Below are positions 1 through 8,448 of a stretch of 51,598 nucleotides of DNA, piece by piece (the first letter of the stretch is position 1; each line of letters starts with the position of its first letter). The position numbers were made by a program, and so were the translations under genes. Below the pieces are notes generated by a model. The model saw only the letters and a program-made list of their open reading frames with translations, was not told the DNA's origin and did no database searches. The stretch is from an uncultured Bacilli bacterium (lineage in GTDB: Bacteria > Bacillota_I > Bacilli_A > RF39 > UBA660), in NCBI GenBank assembly GCA_944363915.1, contig CALVVR010000006.1:1-51598 (forward strand), in the 5' to 3' direction.

Positions 1-77
<77 letters not shown>

Positions 78-143
78 AAAATCAAAATGCTCTTTAAGTA
101 TACCTTATTTTTTAGCTTTTGACAAGTACTTTTGACAAATTTT

Positions 144-746
144 TTAATTTTTTTGATATTTTGCACTAGAAAAGAAGTTATTAAAAAGTAAAATACTGCT
201 TTCATCCATTAAAGTTTCAGGGTGCCATTGAACCCCAATAAAGAAATATTTGTCAGTATCTTCAATTGCTTCAATAATATTAGCTTTGCCACTTACTTTT
301 AAATCAGTATTTATAATATATGATTTATGACGACTATTGACCATTATGTTATCCTTTTTAATAATATTATATAATTTTGAATTTTTATCTATATTGACTT
401 CATGAACATATAATTTATCACTTTTATGATTGTCGATATCAGCCATAATTCCGTTAAATGCCATCGCCATCGTCTGCATACCTAAACAGATTCCTAAAGT
501 AGGGATGTTTTTTTGATGTAAATATTTAGTAATTTCTATGTCAATATCATAATAATCAGATCCACCTTGTAAAATAAAGCAACTACATAAATCAATTAAT
601 GGTTTAACTTTTATAAACTCGTTTTCTTTTTCAAAGTCGACAATTATTCCTAAAGGTGTAAAACCGTATTTTTTAATTACATCGATGATTTCTTTATTAA
701 AAGTTATTTTATCGTCATTTTTTCTTCCTATTATGCCTATATACAT
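144..746 (-). CDS. Class I glutamine amidotransferase / gamma-glutamyl hydrolase-like protein (peptidase C26 family)
   Basis: This 200-residue cytoplasmic enzyme has the class I amidotransferase fold. The nucleophile elbow GICLGMQ places Cys at residue 87, and VQWHPETL near residues 172-179 supplies the catalytic His and Glu. An oxyanion-type FILQGGSDYY segment lies near residue 58. The family (PuuD-like) hydrolyses gamma-glutamyl amides. The physiological substrate cannot be read from the sequence. At 200 residues it is shorter than typical PuuD proteins (about 230-250). The start is supported by an AAGGTGA ribosome binding site 5 nt upstream. It is monocistronic and divergent from the symporter gene; no amino-acid biosynthetic partner is adjacent, so a role in glutamine-dependent synthesis is unlikely. 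Confidence 0.85.
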   Translation of the reverse strand: MYIGIIGRKNDDKITFNKEIIDVIKKYGFTPLGIIVDFEKENEFIKVKPLIDLCSCFILQGGSDYYDIDIEITKYLHQKNIPTLGICLGMQTMAMAFNGIMADIDNHKSDKLYVHEVNIDKNSKLYNIIKKDNIMVNSRHKSYIINTDLKVSGKANIIEAIEDTDKYFFIGVQWHPETLMDESSILLFNNFFSSAKYQKN

Positions 747-821
747 TAAATCACCTTGTTATATTATATGTTTTAGGAAATATTTATACATTAAAAAAAT
801 ATAATTTAATGGGAGGTTAAA

Positions 822-2039
822 ATGAAAAAAAGTTTTTGGGAAAATTATCGATTTCCAATTATCCTATTATGTGCCATTATTATTGGTTGTGTATTAGGAG
901 TTTGCTTAAAAGAAAATGCAGTTATTTTAAAACCATTTGGCAATGTTTTCTTAAATTTAATGTATACCATTGTTGTACCATTAGTTTTCTTTACAATATC
1001 AAGTAGTATTGCTAATATGGTGAATTTAAAAAGACTAGGTAAAATTTTAAAGTATGTCTTTTTAATCTTTATCATAACAAGTGCGATAGCCGCTGTTTTA
1101 ATGTTAGTTGCAATTAAAGTTATCGATCCAGTAGGTGGAGCAAATATTGTTTTAGAAGCTGGAGAACAAACTAGCATTAGTATAGGTGAACAGATTGTTG
1201 CTGCCATTACTGTTACTGACTTTACTGAACTGTTGTCACGAGAACACATGTTACCTTTAATTATATTTTCGATTCTTTTTGGAATAGGCATTGCATTAGT
1301 AGGAGATAAAGCTAAAAATGTAGCAAGAAGTTTAGAAGTTATTTCAGAAGTAATGATGAAGATAGTAAAAATTATAATGTATTATGCACCAATTGGCTTA
1401 TGTGCTTATTTTGCATCTTTAATTGGTGAGTTTGGTCCACAATTAATTGGCAGTTATGCGAAAAGTATGATTTTATACTATATAATGTGTGTCGTTTACT
1501 TTGTGGTATTTTATACATTATATAGTTATTTATCTGATAAGAAGAAAGGAATTAAATTATTTTATAAAAATATATTACCAGTAACAGCTACATCTTTAGC
1601 TACTCAATCATCTTTAGCTTCGCTTCCAACTAATTTAGAGACAGCTCGCGATATTGGTGTCCCTAAAGATATAAGAGAAGTAACTTTACCAATTGGTGCG
1701 ACTATGCATATGGAAGGCTCTAGTATGGGAGCTATATTAAAAATAGCTTTCTTATTTGGTATATTTAATATGTCATTTACCGGCATTGATACTTATTTAA
1801 TAGCTATATTAATAGCTGTTTTATCAGCAGTTGTTATGTCTGGTATTCCTGGTGGTGGTTTAATCGGTGAAATGTTAATTGTATCATTATATGGGTTCCC
1901 GTTAGAAGCTTTCCCAATTATTGCAACAATTGGTTGGTTAATTGATCCGCCAGCAACTTGTTTAAATGTAGTAGGTGATACTTCTAGTTCGATGATGGTA
2001 ACAAGAATTATCGAAGGAAAAAATTGGACACAAAAATAG
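822..2039 (+). CDS. Dicarboxylate/amino acid:cation symporter (SDF/DAACS family)
   Basis: This 405-residue polytopic membrane protein imports a dicarboxylate or an acidic or neutral amino acid by Na+ or H+ symport. The SDF-family landmarks occur in order: about six hydrophobic N-terminal segments, a serine-rich hairpin region (ATSLATQSSLASLP, around residues 263-276), the TM7 motif LPIGATMHMEGSS (family usual: NMDGT), the second hairpin SGIPGGGLIGEM, and the TM8 motif DPPATCLNVVGDTSS. The NMDGT position reads HMEGS, and the family-typical TM8 Arg and Asp are not obvious, so the substrate is uncertain. A GGGAGG ribosome binding site precedes the ATG. The stop codon lies inside a terminator hairpin shared with the convergent slipin gene. 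Confidence 0.9.
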   Translation: MKKSFWENYRFPIILLCAIIIGCVLGVCLKENAVILKPFGNVFLNLMYTIVVPLVFFTISSSIANMVNLKRLGKILKYVFLIFIITSAIAAVLMLVAIKVIDPVGGANIVLEAGEQTSISIGEQIVAAITVTDFTELLSREHMLPLIIFSILFGIGIALVGDKAKNVARSLEVISEVMMKIVKIIMYYAPIGLCAYFASLIGEFGPQLIGSYAKSMILYYIMCVVYFVVFYTLYSYLSDKKKGIKLFYKNILPVTATSLATQSSLASLPTNLETARDIGVPKDIREVTLPIGATMHMEGSSMGAILKIAFLFGIFNMSFTGIDTYLIAILIAVLSAVVMSGIPGGGLIGEMLIVSLYGFPLEAFPIIATIGWLIDPPATCLNVVGDTSSSMMVTRIIEGKNWTQK

Positions 2040-2058
2040 GCATTTAAGCCTATTTTTT
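2032..2058. terminator. Bidirectional terminator containing both stop codons
   Basis: A perfect 10-bp stem (AAAAATAGGC / GCCTATTTTT) closes a 6-nt loop. The symporter's TAG stop (2037-2039) and the slipin's TAG stop (2050-2052, minus strand) are both in the stem. The A/T arms give a U-run in either direction. Confidence 0.85.
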
Positions 2059-2802
2059 AATTACTTTAGTTATATCATTATTTTCAAAAGCTCTTAATAC
2101 TTCAAGTGGAATAGCAAAGACAATGGTATTTGATTGATCTGAACTAATATCATTTAATGTTGATAATGTTCTTAAGTGTAATGCTCCTGGAGTTGTTGCC
2201 ATTATTTCGGCAGCTTTAGCTAAATTTTTAGAAGCTTCAACTTCACCAGAAGCTTTAGTGATGACAGCTAATTTTTCTCTTTCAGCTTCCGCCGCTTTAG
2301 CTAAAACACGTTTCATTTCTTCTGGCAAAGAAATATCTTTTAATTCAACATTTTCTACTTTAATTCCCCATGGATCAGTAGCTTGATCAATTAAATTGCA
2401 AATTTCAGTTGAAATTTTTTCTCTTTCACCTAATAATTCATCTAATGATACAGCTCCAACTGCATTACGCATTGTCGTTTGAGCTAGTTGACTAACAGCA
2501 TATCTAAAGTTTTCAACAGCCAATATTGCTTTAGAAGCATCGAATACTTTATAGTAAATAACGGCATTGATTTTTACTGAAACGTTATCTCTTGTAATAG
2601 CTTCTTGTTCTGGAACATCGACAGCTTTAGTTCTGATATCGACTTTTTTGTAAGATTGAAATATTGGAATTACCAATCGCCAACCTGGCTCCATTATTTT
2701 AGTAAATTTTCCGGTTGTAAATTTAACTCCTCTTTCATATTCGTCGATTTGTTTAATTGAAATTAGAACAATAAATGCAATAATTATAACAAATACCCAC
2801 AT
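2050..2802 (-). CDS. Slipin / stomatin-like SPFH (band 7) membrane protein
   Basis: This 250-residue protein has one N-terminal membrane segment (residues 1-17) and then an SPFH domain (roughly 18-190) with the characteristic YERGVKFTTGKF, PGWRLVIPIFQ and VDVPEQEAITRDNV stretches. A charged, Ala/Glu-rich helix (AAEAEREKL, about 165-200) follows. Slipins form large membrane-bound oligomers that organise membrane microdomains. Many bacterial slipins are paired with an NfeD protein, but no nfeD gene is adjacent here. It is the last gene of a leftward unit, 16 nt after the lipoprotein gene, and is preceded by an AGGAGG site. Confidence 0.9.
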   Translation of the reverse strand: MWVFVIIIAFIVLISIKQIDEYERGVKFTTGKFTKIMEPGWRLVIPIFQSYKKVDIRTKAVDVPEQEAITRDNVSVKINAVIYYKVFDASKAILAVENFRYAVSQLAQTTMRNAVGAVSLDELLGEREKISTEICNLIDQATDPWGIKVENVELKDISLPEEMKRVLAKAAEAEREKLAVITKASGEVEASKNLAKAAEIMATTPGALHLRTLSTLNDISSDQSNTIVFAIPLEVLRAFENNDITKVIKK

Positions 2803-2818
2803 ATATAAACCTCCTTAA

Positions 2819-3721
2819 TTAATTATATAAATTTTTTCGTAATAATTCAATATTTTCGCGCATTAATGTAAAATAATCTTGTTTGTTACTAATTTCTGTT
2901 TCCGTTAAATTGGTTAACATATGTAATTTAACTATTTCTACATCAGTTCCTTCAATTAAATTATTAATTGTTTCATTTGGTTCGTCATATTGTCCTATAT
3001 AAATATATTTAATTGTACCATCGTTAATTAAAGATTTAACGTCGCTGATTGTCTTTTGAGATAGATTTTCATTTTCTTCTAATGAATAAACGGTTAAACC
3101 AAATTTATCACGGGATAAAAAGTTAAACATATCGTTATTAGTTACAATAATTTTATTATCTGCATTTTTAGTTGTGTCTGATAATTCTGATCCCAATTTA
3201 TCTAATTGTTCTTTTAATTGTTCAAAGTTGTTTTCTATTTCTTGTTTTAAATAATAATTATCAATATATTCGTCAAAACCATTTTTAATATTGCGAGCTA
3301 AAGTTAATAGGCGAGAAGGGTCCCACCACATTTCTTCTAAACCATAAAATTCATCATTGGTTAAATTGTCAGCTGCATTGATTATTTTTAAATTTCTATT
3401 ATTTTCTAACATTGATTTAACATAATCTCCTTCATATAATAGAGAATTAAAAATAAATAAATCAGTTTGACTAGCGTCGGTAATTTGTTTTTCAGTTAAA
3501 GTATATAATAAATCATCACAATTTTCTTCACATTTTTCTAATTGGATATTAACGCCATTTGGATAAATACTAGTAATTTCACCGTAATCGCCATACAATG
3601 TTTCAGTTACAAATTGAATGGGATAGATAGTAGTATAAATATTAATACCTTCCATACTATCTCTTTTAAAACATCCTGTTAAACATAAAACGCTTAATAA
3701 AACCAAAATAATTTTTTTCAT
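2819..3721 (-). CDS. ZnuA/AdcA-like (cluster A-I) solute-binding lipoprotein lacking the usual metal-binding histidines
   Basis: This 300-residue protein has a lipoprotein signal peptide (lipobox LTGC, lipidated Cys at 17). The body follows the metal-receptor fold of ZnuA/AdcA/Tro[14 protein letters not shown] at the start, a [13 protein letters not shown]-like end, and a long central helix around residues 150-185. The histidines that normally bind Zn or Mn are gone. The EPHDYEP position is replaced by an insertion with two cysteines (KCEENC). DPHxWLDP reads EEMWWDP, and the third His position reads VTNNDMFNF. No ABC ATPase or permease is adjacent. It may bind a different ligand, use the Cys pair, or have a non-transport role. 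Its ATG overlaps the yidD stop (ATGA), and the slipin gene follows. Confidence 0.75.
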   Translation of the reverse strand: MKKIILVLLSVLCLTGCFKRDSMEGINIYTTIYPIQFVTETLYGDYGEITSIYPNGVNIQLEKCEENCDDLLYTLTEKQITDASQTDLFIFNSLLYEGDYVKSMLENNRNLKIINAADNLTNDEFYGLEEMWWDPSRLLTLARNIKNGFDEYIDNYYLKQEIENNFEQLKEQLDKLGSELSDTTKNADNKIIVTNNDMFNFLSRDKFGLTVYSLEENENLSQKTISDVKSLINDGTIKYIYIGQYDEPNETINNLIEGTDVEIVKLHMLTNLTETEISNKQDYFTLMRENIELLRKNLYN

Positions 3722-3945
3722 TTTTTAACCTCTTTCTTTGGTGGTACAGGGTCATACCCAAAAGTACCGAAAGGATTACATCTAATAATCCTTTTAATTG
3801 TCAAAATACTTCCTTTTAAACTACCGTGAGTCATAATAGCTTCGATTCCATAGTTTGAACAAGTCGGCGTGTGTCTACACATATTATGCCATGGTCCAGG
3901 TAGCATTTGATATGCTTTTATGAATCCTAATAAAAAATATTTCAT
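3718..3945 (-). CDS. yidD: YidD, membrane protein insertion efficiency factor
   Basis: This 75-residue protein is the usual size for YidD, which assists insertion of membrane proteins near the YidC/Sec machinery. The conserved core is clear: [15 protein letters not shown] (residues about 27-41), a [16 protein letters not shown] segment, and the C-terminal GYDPVPPKK. An amphipathic helix forms the N-terminus. An in-frame extension of 57 codons upstream is rejected because homology begins at MKYFLLGF and a consensus -10 (TATAAT) lies inside the extension. No rnpA or yidC gene is nearby, unlike the common rpmH-rnpA-yidD order. Its TGA overlaps the ATG of the lipoprotein gene. Confidence 0.93.
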   Translation of the reverse strand: MKYFLLGFIKAYQMLPGPWHNMCRHTPTCSNYGIEAIMTHGSLKGSILTIKRIIRCNPFGTFGYDPVPPKKEVKK

Positions 3946-3951
3946 AAAATA

Positions 3952-3980
3952 ATTATACCTTAAAACCAATAAAAAGTAAA
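3952..3980 (-). promoter_or_regulatory. Promoter of the yidD unit, predicted to give a leaderless mRNA
   Basis: On the minus strand TTTACT (-35), a 17-nt spacer and TATAAT (3957-3952) are followed after 6 nt by the yidD ATG. The expected start of transcription is therefore at the A of the ATG. The only AAGG that could act as a ribosome binding site lies upstream of the -10. Confidence 0.6.
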
Positions 3981-3999
3981 TTTTATTTTTTAAATATGA

Positions 4000-4017
4000 T
4001 ATAATTGGTATGGTGAT
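4000..4017 (+). promoter_or_regulatory. rnc -10 box with abutting ribosome binding site
   Basis: TATAAT at 4000-4005 is followed after 6 nt by GGTGAT (4012-4017) and then TTG at 4022. This implies a leader of about 10 nt and decides the rnc start codon. No good -35 is evident. Confidence 0.55.
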
Positions 4018-4021
4018 TGAT

Positions 4022-4687
4022 TTGAAAAAACTATTAGATGACTTGAATATAAAATATAACAATGAAAAACTATATTTGACAGCTTTAACACATAGTTCAT
4101 ATGCTAATGAAAACAATATTGAAAGTTATGAGAGATTAGAATATTTAGGTGACGCTGTTTTAGAAGTTATTATGAGTGAATATTTATATAAGAATACATC
4201 TTATGAAGAAGGTGTAATGACTAAAATGCGAGCTAAATATGTCTGTGAAGATGCCAATTTTGAATATGCTACCAGGTTACATTTGAATGATTATTTAAGA
4301 TTAGGTCATGGAGAAGAAGAAAATGGCGGAAGAAAAAGAAAAGCAATTGTTGCCGATGTTTTTGAAGCTTTTATTGGAGCTATTTATTTAGATTGTGGAT
4401 TTGAAAGGGTAAAAAAATTCGTTTATGATAATGTTATTTCCTTGATCGAAAATAAAGAAATTGATTTTGATAACGATTACAAATCAATTTTACAGGAATT
4501 AGTGCAAACAGATAAAAGATCTTTAGAATATGTTGTTGTTAATGAAACCGGTCCTGCCCATAATAAAACATTTACTGTTGTTGTTAAAATAGACGACATT
4601 ATTTATGGTGAAGGTGTTGCTCATAGTAAAAAATTAGCTGAACAAAATGCTGCCTGTGATGCTTTAAAGAAGGCGCAAAATGGATAA
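4022..4687 (+). CDS. rnc: Ribonuclease III
   Basis: RNase III cleaves double-stranded RNA in rRNA processing and mRNA turnover. The protein (221 residues from the chosen start) has the endonuclease signature [12 protein letters not shown] around residues 37-48, the second acidic motif [14 protein letters not shown] near 106-119, and a C-terminal double-stranded RNA binding domain (from about 155) ending in a [13 protein letters not shown] helix. An in-frame ATG at 4010 would lie at or before the predicted transcription start, because the -10 TATAAT is at 4000-4005. The TTG at 4022, placed 4 nt after GGTGAT, fits both the promoter and this genome's usual ribosome-binding spacing. The gene runs into the next gene with an 8-nt overlap. 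Confidence 0.93.
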   Translation: MKKLLDDLNIKYNNEKLYLTALTHSSYANENNIESYERLEYLGDAVLEVIMSEYLYKNTSYEEGVMTKMRAKYVCEDANFEYATRLHLNDYLRLGHGEEENGGRKRKAIVADVFEAFIGAIYLDCGFERVKKFVYDNVISLIENKEIDFDNDYKSILQELVQTDKRSLEYVVVNETGPAHNKTFTVVVKIDDIIYGEGVAHSKKLAEQNAACDALKKAQNG

Positions 4688-5717
4688 ATTAATTGATTTG
4701 TTTTTTAAGCAATGTGAAACCGGGCGAGTTCAAATAGATGATTTTTTTTACAATATTCATTTTACCATTAATCATAGTTTAAATGATAATGTTCCCGTCA
4801 TAACGGTTAAAAATAAAGAATTGTTTTATAGTTATATTAAACAATTTATTAGTTTATTTAATTTATCTCAAGAAGAAGATATTTTAAAAAAGTTGGTTTA
4901 TTTATTTTCTAATTTAAGTTTTTCTGATTTTAATAATATTGAATCATATGTTAAAAGAAACATTGATTTTGTTCAAAATCGATTATTTGAAAATAAAAAT
5001 ATTCCTTTTTTTGTTTTTTTTATAGAAATTTCAACAAAAGAATATTATCAGGAAAGTCCTTATTGTTTTACACTTAATATAACTAACTGTGTTGATAAAT
5101 ATGAACTGCCAATTATTAGTTATGGAATAAGTAATAATATTTGTTATATATTTGCGATTCAAGATAAAAATTTAGATAAAAATAATAGTTACAATAAAAA
5201 AATAAAAAGATTATTATATAAGATAAATAGTGGTGTATATGCTGTTGAAAGTGTAGAATATAAAGATTACAAAGAAAAAGATTCTAGTTATTATCCTGAA
5301 AATATCAGTGATGTTTCACCAAGCGCAATATTAAGTTTGTCTATTTTTTTAAAACAATTATCTGATTTAGGTATTACTAAAGTAAAAGTTGTTCCGTTTT
5401 TACCAATTAGATATAACGCAAAAAAAGAAGCTTATAAACGTAAAATAAATTATCTTATTAAAAAAGATAATTTGAGCACAACTGAACAAGAAGAAATTGA
5501 ACAAAAATATTTAAATGAACACTTAAGAATCCAAAATAATTTAACTCAAAAATTTTTACGTAATTTTTTTAGAATTAATTATCACTTTCCTAATGTTGAA
5601 ATTTATTCTACTCCTTTTGAAATGGATGAATATTTAAATATTAATTTATCTGGTTTTACTAAAAATGATGATATTTTAAATGAAATGGTTTTAGGTGTTG
5701 AAAAAAAATTAAAATAA
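4680..5717 (+). CDS. Hypothetical protein, cotranscribed with rnc
   Basis: I do not recognise this 345-residue protein. It starts with ATG inside the end of rnc (8-nt overlap, other frame), so it is translationally coupled. It has no signal peptide or membrane segment. It is acidic/aromatic at the N-terminus (residues 1-120), has a middle segment of likely beta strands (FFVFFIEIST, CFTLNITNC, ISYGISNNICYIFAIQ), and a Lys/Glu-rich helical region at about 230-300 including RYNAKKEAYKRKINYLIKK. The C-terminus (STPFEMDEYLNINLSG) looks conserved in character. Its place between rnc and a YebC gene suggests an RNA or translation-linked role, but that is only context. Confidence 0.8.
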   Translation: MDKLIDLFFKQCETGRVQIDDFFYNIHFTINHSLNDNVPVITVKNKELFYSYIKQFISLFNLSQEEDILKKLVYLFSNLSFSDFNNIESYVKRNIDFVQNRLFENKNIPFFVFFIEISTKEYYQESPYCFTLNITNCVDKYELPIISYGISNNICYIFAIQDKNLDKNNSYNKKIKRLLYKINSGVYAVESVEYKDYKEKDSSYYPENISDVSPSAILSLSIFLKQLSDLGITKVKVVPFLPIRYNAKKEAYKRKINYLIKKDNLSTTEQEEIEQKYLNEHLRIQNNLTQKFLRNFFRINYHFPNVEIYSTPFEMDEYLNINLSGFTKNDDILNEMVLGVEKKLK

Positions 5718-5744
5718 ATGTAAAATATTAAGAGGTGATTTTTA

Positions 5745-6464
5745 ATGGGAAGAGCTTATGAAGTAAGAAAAGCAAGTATTCAAAAAACGGGAGCAGCACG
5801 TGGTAAAATTTATAGTATGTATGCTAAAGAAATATATCAAGCTGCTAAAAATGGTGGAACTAATTTAGAAAGTAATTCAGCTTTAAAAAGATTAGTTGAA
5901 CGAGCTAAAAAAGAACAAGTTCCTCAAGATATTATTAAAAGAGCTATCGATAAAGTAAATAGTGGTGTCGATGAGAATTATACTAAAAATACTTATGAGA
6001 TGTTTGGTCCGGCTGGTTCAACTTTAATTATCGAATGTCTAACTGATAATGTTAATCGAACAGTTAGCGATTTAAGAGCAGTTGTTAATAAATGTCATGT
6101 TAAATTAGGTAATGTTGGTAGTGTATCCTATAATTATGATAATTTATGTGTAGTTAGTTTTAAAGGTTTATCTTTAGAAGATACTTTAAACACTTTAATT
6201 GAAAATGATATTGATGTTAAAGATATTGAAGAAGATGCTGAAGAAATTATTATTTATGGTGATCCCCAAGATTTGTTTAAAATTAAGGAAGCTATTACTA
6301 ATGTATTGCTAAATGTTACTTTTGATATGGATGAAATAATTATGTTACCAAAAGAAAAAGTTGAACTTAATGGTGATGATTTAGAATTATTTAATAAGTT
6401 ACTAAATATGTTAGATGAAGTAGAAGATGTTTCTAATGTTTATCATAATGTAGCTAATATTTAA
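5745..6464 (+). CDS. YebC/PmpR/TACO1 family protein
   Basis: This 239-residue protein belongs to the YebC family, long annotated as a transcriptional regulator and more recently linked to translation of difficult sequences. The conserved N-terminus MGRAYEVRKASIQKTG (the YeeI-like variant), the KEIYQAAKNGGTN block, and the KRAIDKVNSG and VNRTVSDLRAVVNKC segments are visible. The acidic C-terminal part (EVEDVSNVYHNV) is the usual family ending. Length is typical (about 240). AGAGGTGAT lies 7 nt before the ATG. It follows the hypothetical gene by 27 nt and is closed by a terminator, making it the last gene of the rnc unit. Confidence 0.92.
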   Translation: MGRAYEVRKASIQKTGAARGKIYSMYAKEIYQAAKNGGTNLESNSALKRLVERAKKEQVPQDIIKRAIDKVNSGVDENYTKNTYEMFGPAGSTLIIECLTDNVNRTVSDLRAVVNKCHVKLGNVGSVSYNYDNLCVVSFKGLSLEDTLNTLIENDIDVKDIEEDAEEIIIYGDPQDLFKIKEAITNVLLNVTFDMDEIIMLPKEKVELNGDDLELFNKLLNMLDEVEDVSNVYHNVANI

Positions 6465-6488
6465 TTGTACACTTTTGTACAATTTTTT
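6463..6488 (+). terminator. Rho-independent terminator after the YebC-family gene
   Basis: An 8-bp perfect stem (AATTGTAC / GTACAATT) closes a 6-nt loop and is followed by a T-run. It begins inside the TAA stop codon. Confidence 0.85.
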
Positions 6489-6601
6489 ATAATAATATTT
6501 AAATTAAAATATAATTGTTAAATTTGATTGTTAATCAGTTAGTTTTAATAACTTCTTTTATTTTTAGATAAAATATAGTATAATTTATAAAGGTGATATA
6601 T

Positions 6602-7906
6602 ATGTTTGAAAGTTTAGGAGATAGATTAACTAGTGTAGTAAACAAAATAAAAGGATATGGAAAAATAACTGAAGAAAACATTAGTGATATAACAAGAGAA
6701 TTAAGATTAGCATTACTTGAAGCTGATGTTAATTACCAAGTTGTTAAAGAATTTATTAACAACGTTAAAGAGAAAGCTTTAGGAGAAGAGGTTAGTAATA
6801 GTTTAAAACCTAGTGAATTATTTATTAAAATAGTCAAAGATGAATTAGTTGAATTACTAGGTGGTGAAAAAAAAGATTTAGTTACTAACAAAAATTTAAA
6901 TATTTTAATGTTAGTTGGTTTACAAGGTAGTGGTAAAACTACCACTATTGGTAAATTAGCTCTATTGCTAAGAAAAAAATATAACAAAAAACCACTATTG
7001 GTAGCTTGTGATGTATATCGACCAGCAGCCATTGACCAATTAAGGCAAATTGGTAAAGAATTAAATATCGAAGTTTATGAAGAGGGTAAAAAAGATCCAA
7101 GAGAAATAGTTACTAATGCAATAAAATATGCTAAAGAAAATGGACTTAACTATATTTTAATCGATACAGCTGGAAGATTACATATCGACGAAGGATTAAT
7201 GAATGAGTTAAATGATATTAAAAACATTGCTAATCCAGATGAAATATTATTAGTAGTTGATGGTATGACAGGACAAGATGCAATTAATGTTATAAAAGGA
7301 TTCAATGAAAAATTAGATTTAACGGGAGCTATTTTAACTAAATTAGATGGTGATACTAAAGGTGGTGTAGCTTTATCTGTAAGACATCTAACTAATGTAC
7401 CAATTAAATTTGTCGGTACTTCAGAAAAAATGGATGGATTAGAAGAATTTTATCCAGAAAGAATGGCCACTCGTATTTTAGATATGGGTGACATTATGAG
7501 CATGATTGAAAAAGCAGAAGGCATTATGGATGATGAAGCGATTAATGCAGCTAAGAAAATGCAAAAGGGTAAGTTCGATTTAGAAGATTTTTTAGTTCAA
7601 TTAAAGCAGATAAAAAAGTTAGGGCCATTAGAAAATATTATTAAAATGTTACCAGGAGCAAAAAAAATGGGATTGAATAATGTTCAAATCAATCCTAAGG
7701 ATATGGCACACATTGAAGCAATTATTTTATCAATGACAGTTTATGAAAGAAGACATCCAGAAGTATTAAAAGCTACTCGTAAACAAAGAATTGCTAAAGG
7801 TAGTGGTAGAAGTGTTGAAGAAGTAAATAGATTATTAAAACAATTTGAACAAATGAAATTAATGATGAAACAATTTAATAATGGTAATTTAAAAATGCCT
7901 TTTTAA
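6602..7906 (+). CDS. ffh: Signal recognition particle protein Ffh (SRP54)
   Basis: Ffh binds 4.5S/scRNA and targets nascent membrane and secreted proteins to FtsY. The 434-residue protein has the N domain (1-90), the G domain with GLQGSGKTTT near residue 105, DVYRPAAIDQL, DTAGRLHIDE and TKLDGDTKGG, and an M domain from about 300 (GPLENIIKMLPG) ending in a Met-rich tail (MKLMMKQF...LKMPF). An in-frame GTG at 6593 overlaps the ribosome binding site AAAGGTGA and is rejected in favour of the ATG 5 nt downstream of it. A -10 TATAAT at 6579-6584 gives a very short leader. ylxM and the SRP RNA gene are not adjacent. Confidence 0.97.
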   Translation: MFESLGDRLTSVVNKIKGYGKITEENISDITRELRLALLEADVNYQVVKEFINNVKEKALGEEVSNSLKPSELFIKIVKDELVELLGGEKKDLVTNKNLNILMLVGLQGSGKTTTIGKLALLLRKKYNKKPLLVACDVYRPAAIDQLRQIGKELNIEVYEEGKKDPREIVTNAIKYAKENGLNYILIDTAGRLHIDEGLMNELNDIKNIANPDEILLVVDGMTGQDAINVIKGFNEKLDLTGAILTKLDGDTKGGVALSVRHLTNVPIKFVGTSEKMDGLEEFYPERMATRILDMGDIMSMIEKAEGIMDDEAINAAKKMQKGKFDLEDFLVQLKQIKKLGPLENIIKMLPGAKKMGLNNVQINPKDMAHIEAIILSMTVYERRHPEVLKATRKQRIAKGSGRSVEEVNRLLKQFEQMKLMMKQFNNGNLKMPF

Positions 7907-7907
7907 G

Positions 7908-7940
7908 AAAATCAAAGAATTAATATTTTTTGATTTTTTT
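7908..7940 (+). terminator. AT-rich terminator after ffh
   Basis: A 9-bp stem (AAAATCAAA / TTTGATTTT) with a 12-nt loop is followed by TTT. It has only one G-C pair and is weak in isolation, but it sits directly after the stop. Confidence 0.5.
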
Positions 7941-7953
7941 CATATGAAAATGG

Positions 7954-8003
7954 TTGACAATTATTTTTTAATATCATATAATGTATAGCATGCTATATAT
8001 TTA
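7954..8003 (+). promoter_or_regulatory. marR-exporter promoter with perfect palindromic operator
   Basis: TTGACA at 7954-7959 and TATAAT at 7977-7982 are separated by exactly 17 nt, the strongest promoter in the window. The perfect palindrome TATAGCATGCTATA occupies 7984-7997, directly downstream of the -10 and across the expected transcription start. It is the natural candidate operator for the MarR protein encoded next. Confidence 0.8.
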
Positions 8004-8019
8004 TAATTGAGGTGATTCC

Positions 8020-8448
8020 ATGGATAGAGAAATAGGTTTTTATTTAAAAAAACTTTTTCAGACAATGGAAAAAAAATTAAATAAAGACTTAGAAAATATT
8101 GATTTAACTAGTATGCAAGCACAGGTTTTAATATATTTATATAAAAATAAGAATAATATAATAAATCAAAGAGATATCGAAAGAAAATTTGCACTTACTA
8201 ATCCAACTGTTAATGGAATTTTAAATCGTTTAGAGAAAAAAGGATTCGTTAAAAGATTAGTAAGTCATATTGATGCTAGAAATAAAGAAATTAGTTTAAC
8301 TGATAAAAGTATTTCTTTAATCAATGATATGAAAAAAAGTGCGATAAAACTAGAAAATAAAATGACTTTAGGAATAGAAAAAGATGAATTAGATATTTTC
8401 TATAGAGTCATAAAAAAAATGTTTAATAATGTAGAAGGAGGAGTTTAA
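8020..8448 (+). CDS. MarR-family transcriptional regulator
   Basis: This 142-residue winged-helix repressor has the MarR layout: an N-terminal dimerisation helix (1-30), a DNA-binding helix-turn-helix (INQRDIERKFALTNPTVN, about 48-66), a recognition/wing segment (LEKKGFVKRLVSHIDARNKEI, 71-91) containing the family's conserved D-x-R, and a C-terminal dimer helix. Such proteins usually repress their own operon until a toxic small molecule binds. The palindrome 22-36 nt upstream of the ATG fits autoregulation. The stop codon overlaps the ATG of the ABC exporter gene by 1 nt (TAATG). The start follows GAGGTGAT. Confidence 0.93.
   Translation: MDREIGFYLKKLFQTMEKKLNKDLENIDLTSMQAQVLIYLYKNKNNIINQRDIERKFALTNPTVNGILNRLEKKGFVKRLVSHIDARNKEISLTDKSISLINDMKKSAIKLENKMTLGIEKDELDIFYRVIKKMFNNVEGGV

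Noticed and set aside
4010-4012. ATG at 4010 as the rnc start
   Set aside because: It lies at or before the predicted transcription start (TATAAT at 4000-4005) and lacks a ribosome binding site; TTG at 4022 fits better.
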